The notes under the pieces: model-generated | Seen by the model: only the letters and a program-made list of their open reading frames with translations | Databases searched by the model: none | What the model was told of the DNA's origin: nothing | In this document: positions 58,254 through 64,000 of the stretch, one piece after another | How the letters are laid out: each line of letters begins with the position of its first letter | How positions within the stretch are numbered: the stretch's first letter is position 1 | NCBI GenBank assembly: GCA_003254905.1 | Contig: QANU01099368.1 | Coordinates: 62,001-126,000 of the forward strand | DNA from: Nissolia schottii | Taxonomy: Eukaryota; Streptophyta; Magnoliopsida; Fabales; Fabaceae | Length of the DNA: 64,000 nucleotides | Direction: 5' to 3' | Position numbers and translations under genes: made by a program

Positions 58254-58299
58254 GTATCTCAAGACAACCGGTTAAAGTACCTCAAGACAACCGGTTAAA
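58254..58299. repeat. Two-unit 23-bp tandem repeat
   Basis: gtatctcaagacaaccggtt plus aaa is followed directly by gtacctcaagacaaccggtt plus aaa, one mismatch between units. Confidence 0.9.
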
Positions 58300-60960
58300 A
58301 AAACCTTTTTTTAATTCACATGATACGAAGAACTATAATTAATAATTATGGGTAATGTATCCGGTGTGCTTCTATAATAAATGCACATTGAGTGCACACC
58401 CGTTTGGAATAGCGTGTTTTTCAGTTGAAGATCGTTGGATTGTCTATGAATATAATCTGACGGCTGGTATGAAGAGGGGAGAATTATGGTGGTCAGTAGC
58501 ACATGTGGAGATGAGGTAACTTAAACGGTTGTGCAGGTTGGTTGGTTTTATGATTTTCGAGAAAATTAAAAATGTAATTAATTGTGGTTTTACATTAAAG
58601 GACAAAAGACCTTGGCTTTCGAATCAGCAAAACATGCTCTTCCCTCATCCCAATAATTCCACCGCTGTAAGCACACAACATGACGCGCCACCCAGATCAC
58701 AAAATCACTTTCTTTCTTTTTTTTTTATATGGAATAATTTAAATTGTGACGACAGAATCCCAGAAATTAATCAATTGAATTGTAATGAGTTCTAAAAAAA
58801 AGGGAAGAAAAAAAAAAAGATAAGCTGCAATTTTTTCACCCTTATGGTTTACCAGAACATAGAAATGAAACCCGAAAAAAGAAAGGAAAAATAAAATAAA
58901 AAAACAAAGGGTTGAAAGAATTGGAGAAATGGAGGAAGAAGAGAAGAGAGGGGAGGAGAAGAGAAAAGAGGGAATGATATTTATTTAATGTAAAAGTTTA
59001 CATCGTCAGGATCCATCTCTCATGGTTGAGGGTAGATGATCCGAGGAAAGAAGAAATAAACGAACAATGGAGTGAAGGAATAGGGAAAGAAAGGGAGACG
59101 GATCAGCAACAAGCATAAGGGGTGGTGTTGCCAAGGAATTAATTAGGGTTGCAGGAATACTATGGTCTTTTACCTTAGGGACAATAATGTCCTTTTGACA
59201 CACTTGTTATATAAATATTAAAATTAACCTACACCCACCGGTTAATTACGGGTGCACATTAAAAATTCTTTCCATCAAGGGTTACATCGGATACGGGACC
59301 ATAACTATGAGGTTGATTGTCCTTTGTGGGGCAAAGCAAAACAGACATTATTATTGGTTTGCAATTAGGCCAACAGATTGCAACAATATCATAGCTTTAA
59401 AATTAAAGGGCCCAATAAATAAACTAAATTAAAATTTCATCGGTATCAAAAAATGTCTTTAAATTTTTTATAACGTTTACAAAAATACTTATATATTACT
59501 TATTAACAAGATTTTCACATTAATAAAATTTGAACCCTCACATTTTTTAAGTAAAAACTTGAACTTTAACTAATTGCAATACTCCTATTTAACACCATGT
59601 ATGATGCACGTCAAAAACAAAAAATAACACCATATACATATGATAGAAAAGACAAAGGGGTGCCTCTCAATTTTTCCGCCACTTACCCAATGTCTTATCG
59701 TCTTAATTGCCTCGCTTCCTCGCCATGACTTTCTTTTGGACCACATACAATATATACATATTTTTCAAGTATATTCTATTATACCCAAATTTGTGTGTTT
59801 TAATTATCTAATGCATGTGTGGTAATAATAGTACTTATTAGAAGCCCCTTCGCAACAACCAATGATGGTTTGATTGCGATGCAGATTGCATGGGACTAAT
59901 TGGTGATAATTATATGCTTGATTCCATATAGCCCTTGCCGTTTGGCTTATCCAAAAGAGCATATAAACGCTAAAATATTTAAAGGAGGCAAAATGGTGGT
60001 TGTCCACTTTCCTTACCAAAGTCCCTGATTTGTTGGTGATAAATTTTTTCTGTTTGAAGATCCTATTATATCGAGTGTGAGATAGTGGTATTAAAGTTTT
60101 CAATTTAAAAAAAAAAAATTTGCACGTGAAAAATTTTAAAATTATTGAAATAATATAAAGGTGTTTTATTGGACTTTTTAATTTGATTAAACTAATATAA
60201 AATAAACTAATTTTGTTTCATAATCTTAATTTGGGGAGTGAAAAACCTCTTTTAAGTAAGTTCTAAAAGTGTTATTTAACACAGAAAGCTTAGAAGAAAA
60301 TATAACAAACGATGGAAATGTTGAATAAAAGACTTTGAACGTAAATTCGGATTTAAAAATAAAGTTTAAAAATCAAAGTTTGTAAAAAAAAAAAAACAAA
60401 ATTGCGTAAAGTAAACTTGAGTAAAGAAAAGAACAATATGTAGATTGACTAAAATTATAGAAATTTCTAAAGCATTAGAAGACAAATTCAAAGTATTTCT
60501 CCTTAATGACTCTATGTACGGACTTTATTCTCTATTTATAGACTAGACCTTGATGGCCATTGCATGGCAAACAACATTCTAAATTTCTTGGACATGCCAC
60601 GTGTCCTAAAATAGTTACCAAATCATTACATAATCTTTGTCACATAACCATTAAAAATCGTCATTTGACAATTTTTATTTTAACTTCTAATGGGACTAAT
60701 ATTTGGAAATCACAATACTTAATACCTAAAAAAAAATGCTAAGTCCACAACTGCTTTCTTTATGCATGGCATGCATCTTCAAACAACAATTTCGAGCATA
60801 TCAATCTTGACAGGAAAGACTCAAATTTAGTCAACGATACTAATAGGAGCCAAACTCTTAACTTAATTAGTTAGAGTTAGTTAGAATGTAAAGTTAGTTA
60901 TGTTTGTTGGCTTACTTGCAACACAAGCCATTGCACTTGTATATATACATGAGTAATGCT
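58300..60960. other. Intergenic, no gene recognised
   Basis: Several short frames exist on both strands but none has a recognisable domain. A purine-rich stretch at 58800-58980 is simple-sequence-like. About 58350-59300 has mixed composition and might be a transposon, but its suggested ends (gtatccggtg near 58357, and atcggatac near 59287) do not form a convincing inverted repeat. Confidence 0.45.
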
Positions 60961-60979
60961 CACCCTACAAGAAAGCCGC

Positions 60980-61625
60980 ATATTACCGTCCAGTCATTAT
61001 AGTCGGACCAGAGGCCAACGGTATTACCATTGAATAACAAAATACCTCCAACAGTAACCGGTTCACTCGTAAAGAACTGGGGTAAAGGTGTCAGGTTACC
61101 GTCGGACACACTAGCTGACGGTAAAAGTAACGGTAAATGTTCGCGGGAAAGAGCGCGAAAAACTTATCGTCTGTCTGTACCAACGGTAAAAATGTGAGAT
61201 TTGTTAAAAAAATAAAAAACGTTACCTTGGACAAAGCAGGCAGTAAGTTTTTCACCAATATAAATTACATTACTGTCAGTTTTATCTGACGGTAATCTCC
61301 ACCATTCAATAAAGGTGACCTCAGAGCACGTCTTCTCATGTTCACGACTCTATGCAATAAGTGCATGTGTTATCGTCGGACCTTGCCGACGGTAACACCA
61401 ACCACCACCATGTTATCCCCCTCGGTCGTAACGTTAATCATTAAAGTCTTGTTACCGTTAGTTATGTCTGACGGTAATTAGCCAGGAAGACCTAACGTTC
61501 GACAGTTACCGTCGGACATGTCCTATGGTAATCACCTCAGAATAATAACTGACACATCTTCCCCACGTTCAAAGCACCAACAATAAATATCCAGTTACAA
61601 TCGAATAAGTCCGACGGTAATCTAA
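60980..61625. repeat. Sub-terminal ACCGTC/GACGGT repeats
   Basis: Copies of accgtc or gacggta occur near 60985, 61097, 61117, 61285, 61388, 61470, 61507 and 61615, together with degenerate forms, in both orientations. Such clusters next to a CACTA terminus are the expected transposase binding sites. Confidence 0.8.
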
Positions 61626-62550
61626 AAATGCACTGCTTTAAAAACTCCTCCCCCTGCGGCAACCCCCACTCTCCAAACTCTCTCAAACTGTCTCACACTC
61701 CCCCAACCTCCAACTTCTTTCTCTCAAACTCTCCCAAAGAAGAAAAAACTCTCTCACACTCTCTTGCTGCTCCACCACGTCCATGCCACCATCATTGCCG
61801 GTGCCGCCACTCTGCATTTGAGGTAAGAGCACACAATTGTATATATATTTTATTTTTAATATTGTTATTGTATGTTAAGAATGTTGATTATTAAAAATTA
61901 TGTGTTAAGTTGGTTATTAGTAATTGTTAGGTTGATTACGTAGAACAAATTAGAATAAGTTAGTTTATATAGGTTAGTTGATATTAGGTTAGTAATTGTT
62001 ATGTTGATGTTAAATAATAGTTTAGTTTAAGTTAATTTAGAAATTAGAATTAATTATAGTTTAATTTTGTTAGAATTTAGAAATTATAGTTTTAAATAAT
62101 AGTTTAGTTTAAATTTAAAGAATTAATTAGATTTAAAGTTTATATTTATATTAAATTAATATAATAGTTTAATGTGAATTAATTGTTAGGTTGATGTTAA
62201 TTAATATTAGGTTAGTTGATTATGTTAGGTTAGTTATATTGTTATGTTAGATTTTAATTTTATTAATTACATTAAATTAAGTATTAGAAATTTGTGTTAG
62301 TTATTATAGGTCAGCGTATTTTTATATTAAGTTAATTAGTTATTTTATTATGCTAGGTTTTTGTTAAATTGAATTCATTAATTTTGAATTAGTATTATTT
62401 TTTTGTTAGAATTTAGAAAGTATAGTTTTAAATAATTGTTTGTTTTAAATGTAAAGAATTAATTAGTTTTAAAGTTTATATTTATATTAAATTATTATAA
62501 TAGTTTAATTTAAGTTAATTGTGCTAACTTAATTTTTTTTAATTTTGTAT
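61626..62550. other. Leader or intron of the CACTA gene, low complexity
   Basis: 61628-61820 is pyrimidine rich (ctctcacactc runs) and could be a first exon or leader. The frame from 61628 (MHCFKNSSPCGN) ends within it at a possible donor, gaggtaagag. 61840-62550 is a very A+T-rich stretch of repeated ttaggttagtt and aattagt motifs, resembling a long intron. Confidence 0.45.
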
Positions 62551-64000
62551 AGTTAGTACTAATAGGAGACAAAGGAAAGAAGTAGGTGCCCGATTACTTC
62601 CTTGTGCGATACGGTAGTCGGGGGAGGGAAGGTAGGACGTCCTCCTCCGGATCACCAACCAAGGAGGGTTTTATGCCCACCCCGGGACTGGGGTAACAAC
62701 CGATGGACGTCGAAAACCATTAGCTGAGGTCTGGTGATGCTCTGCCACTGGCTTTCATGCCTCCGGCGACAGCACAACATGTGAGGTTTGGGAGCTATGC
62801 CGAGCAGGCTCCCCGAGTTTCTCCTGCGGCTACATCTCCATCACCACCAACACAACAGCCTACTGAGAGCCAGTAGCTGGAGACTCCGACGGCAGCTTGC
62901 CCGCATACTGAGGGATCTTTGACCGATGATCGGGTCCCTCTATGAGTCGATGTCAGCTTCAGCAGGTATGTAAATATTTTAATTTATTTGTTAATTAATT
63001 AATTTGTAAGTTTTTATATTATTATTTATTATTGATTATTTAACAAGTTTTGATTTTATGTCTGTATAGGTTTGATCCTCATGCCGTTGGAAAGCGAGTT
63101 GTGATGGAGACGCTGAAGAAATGTTACAGTTGGCCCGTCTTCAAGTGGCAGGATCTCCAACCTGAGGAGAAGGACCGCATGTACAACGTCTTCAAGGTGA
63201 GAAATTAATAATAAGTTGTTATTTTAAAAATTAAGTAATTACATCAATTGTATTATTCAATAATTTAGTTATTAAATTGTTATTATTTTTTAGGATCATT
63301 TTATTATCGATCCTAAGGAGGAGGAAACCATGAAGAAGGCCTTCAACTACAGAGCTGGCCAACACCTGTAGCAGCTCTATCGGGACATCAAATTGGGGAA
63401 GACCCCGAACCCCGATTGGATGACTCCCGACCAGCTAACAGCCTTGAAGCTATACTGGGATGGCGAGGAATACAAGGTCAGGTCGGTGAAGTTGAAACGT
63501 GCCCAGACGCAAGGTCAGGGCGGCAATGTGCACACCGGAGGCTCTGGCAGCTTACCCGACATGTGGTAGAGAATGGTAATAATTTTATAATAAATTATAA
63601 GTTAATTTATTAGTTAATAATTAATTTAGTTAATTAGTTAATTAATTAGTTGGTGTTTAATTATTTTAATGTAATTTTCTAATAAATATGAAGGAAAAAA
63701 CTCTTGGAAAGCCGATGTGAAATTGTTCCGTGAGACCCACACGCTGAAAAACGACAGGATGAGGTGGGTCGATGCTCGCTCGAAGGCAACCGCAGTAAGT
63801 ATTTTTAATTTGTTCAATTTTGAATTTTCTTTCGTATTATGTTTTAATTTAATTCTAATAACGTTAATTTTTTTTATCAATTATTTACGTAAGCTACATT
63901 TGAAGAAGCTTTTCTGGAGGCTCAGAGTTAGCAGAAGCAGAGTGCACCCCTGGAAGTTCGCCCCCTCTCGTGGACGAAACAGAGACATGGAACCACATGT
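62551..64000 (+). pseudogene. Transposase_24-type CACTA protein, decayed and partial
   Basis: Exon-like pieces: about 62755-62966 (MPPATAQHVRFGSYAEQAPR, with two in-frame TAG/TGA stops), 63070-63197 (FDPHAVGKRVVMETLKKCYS and WQDLQPEEKDRMYNVFK), 63294-63570 (DHFIIDPKEEETMKKAFNYR, a TAG after AGQHL, then LYRDIKLGKTPNPDW, TALKLYWDGEEYK and TGGSG), 63690-63793 (KLFRETHTLKND, RWVDARSKATA) and 63890-64000 (FEEAFLEAQS, then a TAG). Introns between them have GT/AG borders. The order and motifs match Transposase_24 proteins encoded by plant CACTA elements. At least four stop codons and a frame break make it non-functional. It continues beyond the window. Confidence 0.8.

Larger units (their letters stand above)
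60961..64000 (+). mobile_element. Left part of a CACTA (En/Spm) element, runs off the window
   Basis: A near-canonical terminus, caccctacaagaaagccgca, starts at about 60961 (consensus CACTACAAGAAA). It is followed to about 61625 by at least ten copies of ttaccgtcggac / gtccgacggtaa in both orientations, the sub-terminal repeats. A decayed transposase-like gene of the Transposase_24 (plant Ptta/En/Spm) type follows. The right end and target duplication lie outside the window. The repeats differ from those of the CACTA element at 4688. Confidence 0.8.

Noticed and set aside
58350..59300. Candidate transposon between gtatccggtg and atcggatac
   Set aside because: The suggested ends pair over only about ten bases, with no target duplication.

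Overview
The window is nuclear DNA from a dicot plant, most likely a legume. The genes have many introns with GT/AG borders, the spacers are very A+T rich, and the protein sequences read like legume orthologues. There is no sign of bacterial or organellar gene organisation. The species cannot be named from the sequence. One base (24655) is N.

Four host genes look intact: a MUT9-like / casein-kinase-1-type nuclear kinase (16 coding exons, minus strand, 19452-23082, 601 aa), a DUF761 protein (28255-28851, minus), a pair of single-exon lachrymatory-factor-synthase-like START/SRPBCC proteins in tandem (35923-36399 and 41488-41976, plus), and a membrane-anchored monoacylglycerol-lipase-like alpha/beta hydrolase (7 coding exons, minus, 50170-53621, 382 aa). 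A further host gene, a SAWADEE homeodomain homologue (SHH1 type, RNA-directed DNA methylation), is a decayed relic at 14421-16810. An orphan first exon may lie at 57382-57642.

The rest is dominated by transposable elements, many with readable ends. 0-14 kb: a tRNA-derived SINE, a complete non-autonomous CACTA element with AAT target duplication (4688-7009), a Stowaway-like MITE, a second MITE, a broken plant-mobile-domain (PMD) gene and a Helitron-like 3' end. 32 kb: a second copy of the SINE, inverted. 36.9-41.2 kb, between the two tandem LFS-like genes: a nested stack of inverted-repeat elements. 43.2-49.9 kb: a 5'-truncated LINE carrying a ~2 kb solo LTR and flanked by an unusually long (~170-185 bp) direct repeat. 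54.4-56.0 kb: a ~0.3 kb MITE split by two later insertions, one of which is a hAT-like element carrying the C-terminal part of a tonoplast sugar transporter gene. 56.1-57.2 kb: two more inverted-repeat elements. 61.0-64.0 kb: the left part of a CACTA element with a decayed Transposase_24-type gene, running off the window.

I found no unfamiliar multi-gene system. The most unusual items are the Pack-type hAT-like element with the sugar transporter fragment, the very long direct repeat around the LINE, and the layered insertions whose pre-insertion sequences can be rebuilt by eye.
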